From contig PMXQ01000123.1 of the NCBI GenBank assembly GCA_003171065.1, positions 6,117 to 38,918 on the forward strand: DNA of 32,802 nucleotides, given 5' to 3'. Position numbers and translations under genes: made by a program. The notes below the pieces were generated by a model that made no database searches, had not been told where the DNA came from, and saw only the letters and a list, made by a program, of their open reading frames with translations. This document shows, in pieces, positions 16,948 to 24,525 of this stretch (position 1 is the first letter of the stretch; each line of letters opens with the position of its first letter). Origin of the DNA: Chloroflexota bacterium. GTDB taxonomy: Bacteria > Chloroflexota > Limnocylindria > Limnocylindrales > CSP1-4.

Positions 16948-17958
16948 CTAGTAGGGGAACGCCAGCGGCTTTGTGTCGGCAGCCTGGCCAAGGTACGGCA
17001 TGCCCCAGGCGTCCTCGATGGTCCGCAGCAGGGAGTAGTGATTGGCCGAACCCGTATATCGAGAGGCGGGCGGCATCCCCGGGCTGACCACGATCGTGGC
17101 GATGTGCCCGCCGCCGCCCCTGTCCGTGTCGCCCTCGTCCCAGGTGATGAAGAGCACCGAATCCGCGAAGGCGGGGCTATTGATGATCTCGGGCACGAAC
17201 ACTTTGAGAAAAGCGTCGCCGGCCGCAGTCGAGCTGCTGTGCATGTCGTTGATCATGTTGGGGATGATCATCTCGAAGTCGGCGGCGGCCGGATTGAAGC
17301 CCGCCAGGTGGGTGATGTTCGCGCAGCGGGTCTTGTTCGACTCGATGCTCGAGTAGCTGATGGCCGGGTTGTGCTTGCGCGCGTACTCACCGGCGGCGCC
17401 CGGCCCGTCCACCCCGCCCACGGCCACGGACTTGGTGTAGCAGTTGCCGGGATAGCCCTGGGCGTAGACGTGCCAGGTGCGTCCGGCCACCTCGATCTGG
17501 TCGAAGACGTTGGGCACCTTCAGGTTGTAGTAGCCGTCGCTGTTCGTGCCGTTCAGGCTGCCGGACGTGAGGGCGATGTAGTTGGGCTCGGACGGGTGCG
17601 TCTCGGCGTAGAACTGGGTCGCCAGCCCGTAGCGGGCGACCAGGGAGTTCTCGTACGGGGCCGCCTTCGAACCGACGATGCTGCCGTACTCCTTGTTCTC
17701 CATGATGATCACGTAGACGTGGTTGAAGTCCGGGATCCCCTCGATCGGCGTGGGCGCGGGGGTCGGAGTGGGTGTCGGCGTCGGCGAAGGGCTGGGAGAG
17801 GCGGTGGGGCTGGCGCTGGACGTCGGGACGGCAGCCGTCGGGCTGGCGGTCGGGGTCGCCGTCGGTGTCGCGGTCGGCGTCGCGCTGCCGCAGGCGGCGG
17901 CCACGAACGCCACCGCAATGACGATGCCCGCAAGCCGCGATGTCTTCTCCCGTGCCAT
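16948..17958 (-). CDS. Secreted phosphoesterase lipoprotein (acid phosphatase/phospholipase C family)
   Basis: The protein has 336 residues. An N-terminal signal with lipobox AAAC makes it a lipoprotein, and an approximately 55-residue Pro/Thr/Ser/Ala-rich linker (TPTATPTA-type repeats) spaces it from the membrane. The catalytic domain shows the marks of the phosphoesterase family (PF04185): VYVIIMENKEYGSI at its start, HPSEPNYIALTSGS, and FITWDEGDTDRGGGGHI near the end with metal-binding Asp/Glu/His. It would hydrolyse phosphomonoesters or phosphodiesters outside the cell; the exact substrate is unknown. ATG 17958 has AAAGGTG about 6 bases upstream. The gene diverges from a nitroreductase gene. 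Confidence 0.9.
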   Translation of the reverse strand: MAREKTSRLAGIVIAVAFVAAACGSATPTATPTATPTASPTAAVPTSSASPTASPSPSPTPTPTPTPAPTPIEGIPDFNHVYVIIMENKEYGSIVGSKAAPYENSLVARYGLATQFYAETHPSEPNYIALTSGSLNGTNSDGYYNLKVPNVFDQIEVAGRTWHVYAQGYPGNCYTKSVAVGGVDGPGAAGEYARKHNPAISYSSIESNKTRCANITHLAGFNPAAADFEMIIPNMINDMHSSSTAAGDAFLKVFVPEIINSPAFADSVLFITWDEGDTDRGGGGHIATIVVSPGMPPASRYTGSANHYSLLRTIEDAWGMPYLGQAADTKPLAFPY

Positions 17959-17998
17959 CTCTGTCACCTTTAGTGGCGGCGCACCGGTGCGTCTCGAC

Positions 17999-18053
17999 TC
18001 AGGGTACATCGGCTGGCCGGGCAGCCGAAAAGGCTCCGGCGGAGTTACCCTGA
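17999..18053. promoter_or_regulatory. Divergent control region with 8-bp inverted repeat
   Basis: TCAGGGTA (17999-18006) and TACCCTGA (18046-18053) form a perfect inverted repeat, with a small CGGCTG/CAGCCG hairpin inside. Each arm contains TACCCT facing outward toward the phosphoesterase or the nitroreductase gene, so they could be paired -10 elements or half-sites. On the minus strand TTCGGC lies 17 bases before TACCCT. Confidence 0.4.
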
Positions 18054-18095
18054 CTGTGGTTCAGGCCACCCAATCGCGCAAACGGGAGCGCTTCC

Positions 18096-18653
18096 ATGGA
18101 CGATCTTTCGACATTCGCGGCGGAGCGGCTCCGACCGCTGATCCGCGTTCGCCAGATCCGCGACTTCGCCGATCTGGCGGTCTCGCCGGCGGAACTGGAC
18201 GCCATCGCCGACGCGGCGCGCTGGTCCGGCAGCAGCAGCAACACCCAGCCGTGGAAATTCGTGCTGGTGCGGAAGCGGGACGCCATCCGGCGCCTGGCCG
18301 AGGCCGCACTGCCCCAGACCAGGGCGCTCCAGACCGCGACGGCGGCCATCGCCATCGTCCTCCCGGACGAGGCCGGGCGGGCTGTCTCATATGCCTACGA
18401 CGAGGGGCGAGCGGCGGAGCGGATCCTCATCGCCGCGTCCATGCTGGGCCTGGGAGCGGGCATCACCTGGATCCTCCCGGAAGCACGCGACAAGATCCAC
18501 CCTATCCTCGCTATCCCCGAGGGCCGCTTCGTGCGGACGATCGTGGCGATCGGACACCCGAGCGAAGCGGCGCGCGCACCCAAGTCGGCACCGGGCACGG
18601 CTCGGCTGCCGCGCGGCGAGGTCGTGTTCGAGGAGGGCTGGCCGAAGGGCTGA
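18096..18653 (+). CDS. Nitroreductase family protein (FMN-dependent oxidoreductase)
   Basis: The 185-residue protein matches the short nitroreductase fold. Near the N-terminus RVRQIRDF corresponds to the R-S-x-R-x-F phosphate-contact motif of the family, and SGSSSNTQPWKFVLV is the FMN-binding segment. The middle has AAERILIAASMLGLGAGITWI, the family's core helix, and the region IVAIGHPSE is the usual C-terminal strand. It would bind FMN and reduce nitro, quinone or enone compounds with NAD(P)H; the substrate is unknown. ATG 18096 has GGGAG 7 bases upstream. It is convergent with the exporter gene and divergent from the phosphoesterase. Confidence 0.9.
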   Translation: MDDLSTFAAERLRPLIRVRQIRDFADLAVSPAELDAIADAARWSGSSSNTQPWKFVLVRKRDAIRRLAEAALPQTRALQTATAAIAIVLPDEAGRAVSYAYDEGRAAERILIAASMLGLGAGITWILPEARDKIHPILAIPEGRFVRTIVAIGHPSEAARAPKSAPGTARLPRGEVVFEEGWPKG

Positions 18654-18686
18654 ACCGCCCGACCGGCGACCCCTGGCCGGCTCTGC

Positions 18687-20357
18687 CTAGTCGGCCCCTT
18701 CGGCTGCCTGCCCCTTGTTCGGCCCACTCGGAACGGTGCGAATTCCGGCCCGAGCCGCTTGCTCGGCGTGGAAATGCGCACGCAGCGGCTTCTCTTTGAG
18801 CCCCAGCACGGCGACGAAGGAGATGGCCGAGGCCAGCACGCCGAGCCAGACCGAGTTGGCGATCGCCAGAGAGAAGGCCTGGTAGAAACCCGTGGCGAAG
18901 GGCTCCTTGAGCGCCGCCGGCAGTGCAGCGAATGCGTCCGCCACGGAGCCGCCGACCGAGACGAGCTGGTTGGGATCGAACGCCGCCGGCGCCACGGCGG
19001 GCACGTTTGAGGCCGGCGCCCCGGCCGCGATGATCGCGCTGCGGATCGAGTCCCATGTCAGATTCTCTCGGAAGAGCGTGAACGCCATCGTCAGTCCAAC
19101 CGACGTGCCGATCTGGCGAAACAGGGTCAGGTCGCTCGTGGCTGTGCCCAGTCGCGCGAAGGGAACGTCGTTCTGGACGATGAGCGTGAAGATGGCCATC
19201 GTCGGTCCGACGCCCAGCCCGGCGATCAGCATCCACACAGACAGGGCAGCGAAGCTGGTGTCCGCGCGCAGGTTCTGGAACAGGAACACTCCGACGCCCA
19301 TAAAGACCAGGCCGACTGCCAGCAGAACCTTGTAGCGACCGGTCCGGCTGACGATCTGGCCAGCCGCGACCGAGCTGAAGATCAGCCCGAGCAGGAACGG
19401 GAAGAGCAGGTAGCCGGATGCCGTCGTGCTCTCGCCCTTGACGATCTGGAACCAGAGCGGCAGGAAGATGATCAGGATCGAGAAGCCGAAGACCGCGAAG
19501 AAGGTCGCAACCGCCGAGACGGCGAACGTCCGGTTGCGGAAGAGGTCGAGCGGGATCATCGGATCCTTGGCCCTGGCCTCGGCCACGACGAAAGCAACGA
19601 GGAAGACGAGACCGACGACGAACCAGCCGATGACGGACGGATCGAGCCAGCTGGTGGTCTCGGCCAGGGTGAGAGCGACGAGGACCGGAACCACTGCGCC
19701 CACGAAGGTGATCACGCCGGCGACGTCGAGCGTCAGGCGGACATCCTTGGGGTGGACCATCGGCAGCAGCCGGCCGATCAGGTAGAGCGAGACGAGCCCA
19801 ACTGGCACGTTCACGAAGAAGATGTAGTGCCAGCCGAAGTTGTCCGTCAGGACGCCGCCGAGGAACGGTCCGACGAGGAAGGCGACGCCGAAGACGGCGC
19901 CGAAGAGGCCCTGGTACTTGCCGCGCTCAACCGGCGTGAACAGATCGCCGATCACGGCCAGAGAGATCGGGAAGAGGGCGCCGGCGCCGAGGCCCTGGAT
20001 GCCGCGGAACGCGATCAGCTCCCACATGGTCTGGCTCAGGCCCGAGAGCACCGACCCAATCAGGAAGAGCACGATGCCGATCAGCAGCATCGGCTTTCGA
20101 CCGAAGAAGTCGGACAGCTTGCCGTAGACCGGGATCGCCGCGGTGCTCGTCACCAGGTATGAGGTGACGACCCACGTGTACAGGTCGGAGCCGTTGAGCT
20201 CCGTCGAGATCCTGGGCAGCACCGGGCCCACGATCGTCTGGTCGAGGGCGCCGAGGAACAGGGCGAGCATGATGGCGCTCAGGATCTCGAACCGTGCGCG
20301 AGCGTTGACCTCGATCGCGGCGTGCGCGGGGGCGCTCATCGCGTTCTCCGCCGTCAT
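18687..20357 (-). CDS. MFS multidrug exporter, DHA2 family (14 membrane helices)
   Basis: This 556-residue integral membrane protein is a drug:proton antiporter of the EmrB/QacA type. Helix 1 carries LDQTIVGPVLPRI, the loop 2-3 motif A is GKLSDFFGRKPML, and motif C is the VGPFLGG stretch in helix 5. Length and hydrophobic pattern fit 14 helices, and a large loop between the last two (about 440-500) is typical. The Asp in LDQT of helix 1 is a conserved DHA2 feature. ATG 20357 has AAGGAG 5 bases upstream. No adjacent regulator was found, so control may come from elsewhere. Substrate unknown. Confidence 0.93.
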   Translation of the reverse strand: MTAENAMSAPAHAAIEVNARARFEILSAIMLALFLGALDQTIVGPVLPRISTELNGSDLYTWVVTSYLVTSTAAIPVYGKLSDFFGRKPMLLIGIVLFLIGSVLSGLSQTMWELIAFRGIQGLGAGALFPISLAVIGDLFTPVERGKYQGLFGAVFGVAFLVGPFLGGVLTDNFGWHYIFFVNVPVGLVSLYLIGRLLPMVHPKDVRLTLDVAGVITFVGAVVPVLVALTLAETTSWLDPSVIGWFVVGLVFLVAFVVAEARAKDPMIPLDLFRNRTFAVSAVATFFAVFGFSILIIFLPLWFQIVKGESTTASGYLLFPFLLGLIFSSVAAGQIVSRTGRYKVLLAVGLVFMGVGVFLFQNLRADTSFAALSVWMLIAGLGVGPTMAIFTLIVQNDVPFARLGTATSDLTLFRQIGTSVGLTMAFTLFRENLTWDSIRSAIIAAGAPASNVPAVAPAAFDPNQLVSVGGSVADAFAALPAALKEPFATGFYQAFSLAIANSVWLGVLASAISFVAVLGLKEKPLRAHFHAEQAARAGIRTVPSGPNKGQAAEGAD

Positions 20358-20579
20358 TGGTACTCCTTGCCTTGGCGAGGCGGGTTGATTCTGCTCAGCG
20401 GCTGGGGTGATCGCCGCCCAAAGTCAGGATTGGGCTCGGTCGGTCTAGAACTCGTGAACGTGCGTCGGAGGAGTGGTGCATGCAGCACGGCCCCGGCGAG
20501 ATCGCGGGATCGCCGACGAGCGGGACGGAGATGATACGGTCAGCCTGGGAATACTGCCCGTGGTGGCGCCATTTGGCCA

Positions 20580-20602
20580 GGCGGGCGCCCTAGACGCCCG
20601 CC
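20580..20602 (-). terminator. Hairpin after the Memo-like gene
   Basis: GGCGGGCG and CGCCCGCC form a perfect 8-bp stem with a 7-base loop, about 25 bases after the stop of the Memo-like gene. No T-run follows. The rest of the gap (20358-20579) holds no gene I can support; it must contain the exporter promoter, but I could not identify a clear one. Confidence 0.5.
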
Positions 20603-20626
20603 ATGCGCAACCGCGCGGGGCGGCGT

Positions 20627-21595
20627 TCAGGCGAAAGCAGCGGCGGCGTAACCCACCGTTCGGCGGGGATCGCCCCCGGCGTCCGCAGAGGTGGCTTTGC
20701 CCAGGAGGATGCCGTGGGTCGCGCCCATCTCGGCGACCGCGGCCAGCGTGAACCGGACCGGGTCGATGCCGCACAGCCCGCACACCAGACCGGGCATATT
20801 GGCCCGAAGCATGGCCGCCTCGAGGTCGTCCAGGGCGTCGCCGTCGAGTTCCAGGAGCGGTATCAGGAGGCGATCGTCCACTTCCTCGCAGACCCGAGCC
20901 GGCGGGTAGTGGGCGAAGTCGGAGCTCGCGACCAGGAGGATGCGATCGCCGGTGGAACGGAGCTCGGCCAGGAGACGGCCGAGCCGTGCGCCCGCGTCGG
21001 CGTGGGCCCACAGTCTTGGGCTGACGGCGAGTGGCACGATCCGCGCCCCGGGACAGGCTCGCAGCAGCAGCGGCAGCTGGACCTCCAGGGAGTGCTCGAG
21101 GAGATGAGCATCGTCATCGGGCGCGAATGGCGGGCCCAGGCTGGCGACCCGCAGCGCCAGGTCGCGGTCCACCGGCACTTCCCCGAGCGGCGTCTGCCAC
21201 GGCCCGCCGGTCCAGACCCCGACGCCGGCGGCCGAGGCCTGATGATCCGTGCCGGCGAGCACGACCGTGGTGGGGGCGATCTCGCCGGCGAGCTTCCACG
21301 TCAGGGCCGCGATGGCGCCGGAGTAAACCAGCCCCGCGTGCGGAACCAGCCCACCGACGACGGACTCCAGGTCCAGGCTGGCAGGCCGCGCGGCGGACGC
21401 GGCACCGGGCGGCCGCGCGGCGGACGCGGCACCGGCGAGAAGCGTGTCGATCAGCCTGCCCAGGCGCTCCGGCTCGGCGGGGTAGAAGGTGCCCGCCACC
21501 GCGGTCGGGCGTGGGCGTGGCGGCCGCACGTCGGGCGGCAAATGTGGCGGCACATCGGTCGGGCGCCGCGCCGGGGGTCGCCCCGCGTCGCTCAC
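20627..21595 (-). CDS. amrB: AmmeMemoRadiSam system protein B (Memo-like)
   Basis: The 322-residue protein belongs to the Memo family, related in fold to class III extradiol dioxygenases. Visible features are AVAGTFYPAEPERL near the start, GGLVPHAGLVYSGA with His86, EHSLEVQLPLLL, LLVASSDFAHY, and the Cys-containing GLVCGLCGIDPV near the C-terminus, in line with the His/His/Cys metal site of the family. The GTG at 21595 overlaps the stop of the radical SAM gene by 4 bases (GTGA) and has GGAGG 7 bases upstream, so the two are translated together. A 27-bp in-frame duplication gives a repeated Ala-rich segment at about residues 55-72. Its reaction is unknown. Confidence 0.92.
   Translation of the reverse strand: MSDAGRPPARRPTDVPPHLPPDVRPPRPRPTAVAGTFYPAEPERLGRLIDTLLAGAASAARPPGAASAARPASLDLESVVGGLVPHAGLVYSGAIAALTWKLAGEIAPTTVVLAGTDHQASAAGVGVWTGGPWQTPLGEVPVDRDLALRVASLGPPFAPDDDAHLLEHSLEVQLPLLLRACPGARIVPLAVSPRLWAHADAGARLGRLLAELRSTGDRILLVASSDFAHYPPARVCEEVDDRLLIPLLELDGDALDDLEAAMLRANMPGLVCGLCGIDPVRFTLAAVAEMGATHGILLGKATSADAGGDPRRTVGYAAAAFA
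21384..21435. repeat. 27-bp in-frame tandem duplication inside the Memo-like gene
   Basis: A 25-base sequence at 21384-21408 recurs exactly at 21411-21435. In the protein this gives GAASAARPP then GAASAARPA, a flexible insert between the N-terminal strand and the metal-site region. It is probably a recent slippage or recombination event. Confidence 0.85.
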
Positions 21596-22710
21596 AGCCG
21601 CGCCTCCGTCTTGCCCCATTCGGCCAGCCCGACGCCCGCCAGAGAGTGGCCGCAGCGCGCGCACCGGCCATCGACCAGTGCCGCTCGCACAGCCACGAAC
21701 CCGTGCCGCCGGATCAGCGTCTCACCGCATTCGGCGCACCGAGTGTCCTCATCGCCGTCGGCGAGGTTGCCCGAGTAGACGTGGCGCAGCCCCGCGGCCC
21801 TCCCAACCTCGACCGCTCGCCGGATAGTGGCAGCCGGGGTCGGATCGAGGTCGGTCAGCCGGTACGTGGGGAAGAAACGGCTCACGTGCCAGGGAGTCTC
21901 GGGCCCCAGCTCGCCGGCGATCCAGCCGGCCAGCAAGGCCAGCTCGTCGGGGTCGTCGTTGAGCCCCGGGATCAGAAGGGTCGTCACCTCGACCCAGATG
22001 CCTCGCCGGCGCATCCCCGCAAGAGTGTCCAGGACGGGCGCCAGACGCGCGCCGACGATGCGCCGGTAGAAGCGATCGTCGAACGACTTGAGATCGACGT
22101 TAGCGGCCTGGATGAGCGGGGCCAGCACGTCCAGGGCCTCCGGAGTCTGATAGCCGTTCGTGACAAGGACGTTGGCCAGGCCCGCCTGCATGGCCAGTCG
22201 GGCAGTCTCGACGACGTACTCGATGAAGACCGTTGGCTCGGTGTAGGTGTAGGCGACGCTGCGCGAACCGGCGGCCAGGGCCGCGGCCACGACCGCGTCG
22301 GGAGGCAGGTTGAACGCGCCGACGTTCCGGCCGTCCCGGTCGGCCTGCGAGATCGTCCAGTTCTGACAATGCAGGCAATGGAAGTTGCAGCCTCGCGTCG
22401 CGATCGAGAAGGAGATGCTGCCGGGGTAGACGTGGAAGAGCGGCTTCTTCTCGATCGGGTCGGCGTTGGCGGCCACGGCCTGCCCGAAGACCGTTGTCAC
22501 GAGGCGGCCGTCGCGGTTCTCCCGGACGCGGCAGATCCCCGCCCGGCCGGGCCGGACCAGGCAGCGATGGGCGCAGGCCACGCAGCGGACCGCGCCGTCG
22601 GCCTCGGCGAGGCCGAGGAGGGCGGGGCTGGCGGCGGTCATCGGTCGAGCGGGCAAGGGCCTGGAGACTCTTGGCCGGGAGCGTACCGGTCGGGAGATGG
22701 TCGGTCGCAC
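21592..22710 (-). CDS. amrS: AmmeMemoRadiSam system radical SAM enzyme
   Basis: A radical S-adenosylmethionine enzyme of 372 residues. The [4Fe-4S] cluster motif is TRGCNFHCLHCQNW with Cys108, Cys112 and Cys115. An N-terminal Cys set (CVACAHRC, then ICRVR) and a C-terminal pair of CxxC motifs (CAECGETL and CARCG) probably bind extra metal or clusters, as is usual in this group. The first core strand is SISFSIATRGC, and YTYTEPTVFIEY follows. GTG 22710 is preferred because GAGGAG lies 5 bases upstream. ATG 22641 would remove an Arg/Pro-rich leader and also fits homologues. It overlaps the Memo-like gene; the AMMECR1 gene lies about 1.1 kb away on the other strand. Substrate unknown, with protein or RNA modification suspected. 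Confidence 0.93.
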   Translation of the reverse strand: MRPTISRPVRSRPRVSRPLPARPMTAASPALLGLAEADGAVRCVACAHRCLVRPGRAGICRVRENRDGRLVTTVFGQAVAANADPIEKKPLFHVYPGSISFSIATRGCNFHCLHCQNWTISQADRDGRNVGAFNLPPDAVVAAALAAGSRSVAYTYTEPTVFIEYVVETARLAMQAGLANVLVTNGYQTPEALDVLAPLIQAANVDLKSFDDRFYRRIVGARLAPVLDTLAGMRRRGIWVEVTTLLIPGLNDDPDELALLAGWIAGELGPETPWHVSRFFPTYRLTDLDPTPAATIRRAVEVGRAAGLRHVYSGNLADGDEDTRCAECGETLIRRHGFVAVRAALVDGRCARCGHSLAGVGLAEWGKTEARL

Positions 22711-22768
22711 GGCGACTCCTCGACGCCATGCTGGTTTCGGCACGCTCCGGGCGAAAGGGCCGAACGGC

Positions 22769-23662
22769 TCAGCTTCTCGACTCGAACCGGCGGGCCGGCT
22801 GGACGCTTGGCCGGACCGCCCACGAGCAGCTCGCCGCCGCCGCCAGCTTCTCGCCGGCGAGGAGCGAGACCAGGCCGGTGCCCTCCTGGCCGGCCTTCGC
22901 GAGTCGAATCGAGTCCGGCCAGGCGGTCGCCAACCCGACGGAGACGGCCTGTGGGTGCGTGCGCACGGCCGCGACCCCGATCGGTCTGGCGAATGACATG
23001 GTGAGTTCGATGTCCGGCCAGGTGATCACCACCGGTGATCGAACCGCGGCGTAGACGTCGTCGAGGCGATGCCCGGCCAGGTTTGGCCCAGCGCGAAGGT
23101 CGGTGCGGCGGTCCACCGGGTTCAGCTCGCCGGTGGGAATGAGATCGGGCGTGAGCGCCAGCACGGCGTCGCTTCGAACCCCGACGCGGAGGTGGCCGCC
23201 CGGGTTGCGGAACCATGGGTGCCACCCGAGCGCGGCGGGCATCGGCTCCTCCGCCACGATCTCGGCCTCGAGGCGCATCAGGCCGCGGGCGATCGCGATC
23301 CGCTGTGTCACGGTGCCGCGGAACGGCCACTTGTTGGGGTCAAGCGGGCAGGAGAGTGACACCGACGCGGCGGTCCGCGATGTGACGGTCCATTCGGAAT
23401 CGAAGACGGCGCCCTGGAGCGAATGGCGGCCGCCGTTCAGGCGCAGTCGAACCTTGCGGCCGGCCCAGTCGACCCAGCCCCGACGCACGCGGCCGACGAA
23501 GGGCGCCATCAAGTAGCAGCCCCATCCGAGCGAGGGCTCCATTCCGGCTGCCGGCTCCTCGAGGAGCCGTTCGCGCCCCGCCATGACCCACGAGGCGAGC
23601 CGGCCCCCCGCCGAGGTGTCGATCGTCACCCCATCGATCTCGTCCCCGATCTTGACGATCAT
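22769..23662 (-). CDS. Aldose 1-epimerase (galactose mutarotase) family protein
   Basis: The 297-residue protein shows the mutarotase-like fold. LMAPFVGRVRRG (Arg58), then NGGRHSLQG with His80, and LGWHPWF with His148 correspond to the substrate-binding Arg and the two active-site His residues of the GalM family. The family catalyses interconversion of alpha and beta sugar anomers; the natural sugar is not evident. It lies 58 bases upstream of the radical SAM gene on the same strand and so may share its mRNA. The open frame begins at ATG 23662, with a weak GGGACG upstream. The last 30 residues (Ala/Ser/Arg-rich) look like an extension. Confidence 0.88.
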   Translation of the reverse strand: MIVKIGDEIDGVTIDTSAGGRLASWVMAGRERLLEEPAAGMEPSLGWGCYLMAPFVGRVRRGWVDWAGRKVRLRLNGGRHSLQGAVFDSEWTVTSRTAASVSLSCPLDPNKWPFRGTVTQRIAIARGLMRLEAEIVAEEPMPAALGWHPWFRNPGGHLRVGVRSDAVLALTPDLIPTGELNPVDRRTDLRAGPNLAGHRLDDVYAAVRSPVVITWPDIELTMSFARPIGVAAVRTHPQAVSVGLATAWPDSIRLAKAGQEGTGLVSLLAGEKLAAAASCSWAVRPSVQPARRFESRS

Positions 23663-23787
23663 CGCCCCGTCCCTCTAGCCCCTTGACTTGCGAGCACCGG
23701 CGGCGAAAGCGCTCGGCCTGCCTCCATGGTAACGAGTGCCCACGAGGGGCCGCGCGGCTTTCTCGCCCGGCCGCGATCGTGCCGAAA

Positions 23788-23815
23788 GATCGCGCCATTC
23801 GACTCTGGCGCGATC
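23788..23815. promoter_or_regulatory. Perfect 10-bp inverted repeat between epimerase and AMMECR1 genes
   Basis: GATCGCGCCA (23788-23797) and TGGCGCGATC (23806-23815) flank an 8-base spacer. It sits in the divergent gap, 41 bases before the AMMECR1 start. It may be an operator shared by both divergent units or an mRNA-leader hairpin for the plus-strand gene. A related GATCGTGCC lies just upstream at 23775. Confidence 0.6.
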
Positions 23816-23856
23816 GGCCTGGAGGCTTAGCCTCGTCGCTGGAGGCACAGCCGCGG

Positions 23857-24417
23857 ATGCAACAACTCATACCGTCGGACCGCAGACAGCTGCTCGACCT
23901 GGCGCGGGCAACGGTCGAGGCGACCGCCAGGCGCGATCCGAAGCCGGCGCTCGATCCGGCGGCCCTCACGCCTGAGCTCCTGGCCCCCGCCGCGGCATTC
24001 GTAACCCTTCACGAGGGCGGGCAGCTGCGCGGCTGCATCGGGATGATGCGCTACGACGTGCCGCTCTGGATCAACGTGCGCGACTCGGCGGTCGCCGCCG
24101 CACGTGACGATCCGCGTTTCGAGCCCGTCGCGCCGTTCGAGCTGCCCGGCATAGAGATCGAGATCTCCGTGCTGGAACCGCCGGTTCCACTGCCCGACCC
24201 GGCCCTGTTCGAGGCAGGTCGCCACGGCATAGTTGTCGAACGGGGCGACTGTCGCGCCCTGTTGCTGCCGCAGGTCGCGCCGGAGATGGGCTGGGGCGGA
24301 CCCGAGATGCTCGAGGCCGTCTGCCGCAAGGCCGGCTTGCGCCCCGACGCGTGGCGCGATCGTGCCACGCGGCTCTCCGTCTTCGAGTCCGTCTGCTTTC
24401 GCGGAGAAGAGGGCTGA
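23857..24417 (+). CDS. amrA: AmmeMemoRadiSam system protein A (AMMECR1 domain)
   Basis: The 186-residue protein is a single AMMECR1 domain. The family hallmark LRGCIG is at residues 57-62, followed by the helical NVRDSAVAAARDDPRFEPV and the strand GIEIEISVLEPP. The later signature is LLLPQVAPEMGW (135-146). Cys60 is invariant in the family and often suspected to be functional. Its role is unknown, but genes for it, a Memo-like protein and a radical SAM enzyme co-occur in many genomes and all three are here. ATG 23857 fits homologue starts; GGAGG lies upstream at a somewhat long 11-base distance. The open frame reaches back to 23683, but that part looks non-coding. Confidence 0.93.
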   Translation: MQQLIPSDRRQLLDLARATVEATARRDPKPALDPAALTPELLAPAAAFVTLHEGGQLRGCIGMMRYDVPLWINVRDSAVAAARDDPRFEPVAPFELPGIEIEISVLEPPVPLPDPALFEAGRHGIVVERGDCRALLLPQVAPEMGWGGPEMLEAVCRKAGLRPDAWRDRATRLSVFESVCFRGEEG

Positions 24418-24439
24418 CGCCCAATCCCGCCGGGCGCGG

Positions 24440-24477
24440 TCTTCAGGGGCTCTTCAGGGTTGGACCCAACCATAAAT
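24440..24477 (+). promoter_or_regulatory. htrA promoter with 11-bp-pitch direct repeats (response-regulator site)
   Basis: TCTTCAGGG occurs at 24440-24448 and again at 24451-24459, an 11-base pitch typical of OmpR/PhoB-type binding sites. A good -10, ATAAAT, lies at 24472-24477, 12 bases after the second repeat, where such an activator would replace a -35 element. The start codon of the protease gene is about 50 bases downstream. Confidence 0.6.
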
Positions 24478-24525
24478 CCCATGCGAGATGCCCGGGATGC
24501 GTGGCATCAACTGGAGGTCCGAATC

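Noticed and set aside
17740-17890. Dense short repeats that might look like a CRISPR or satellite array.
   Set aside because: They encode the Pro/Thr/Ser/Ala linker of the phosphoesterase lipoprotein, in frame.
21031-23004. Long plus-strand open frame (657 codons) opposite the radical SAM, Memo and epimerase genes.
   Set aside because: Translation is low-complexity Arg/Pro/Ala-rich; the minus-strand genes carry clear motifs.
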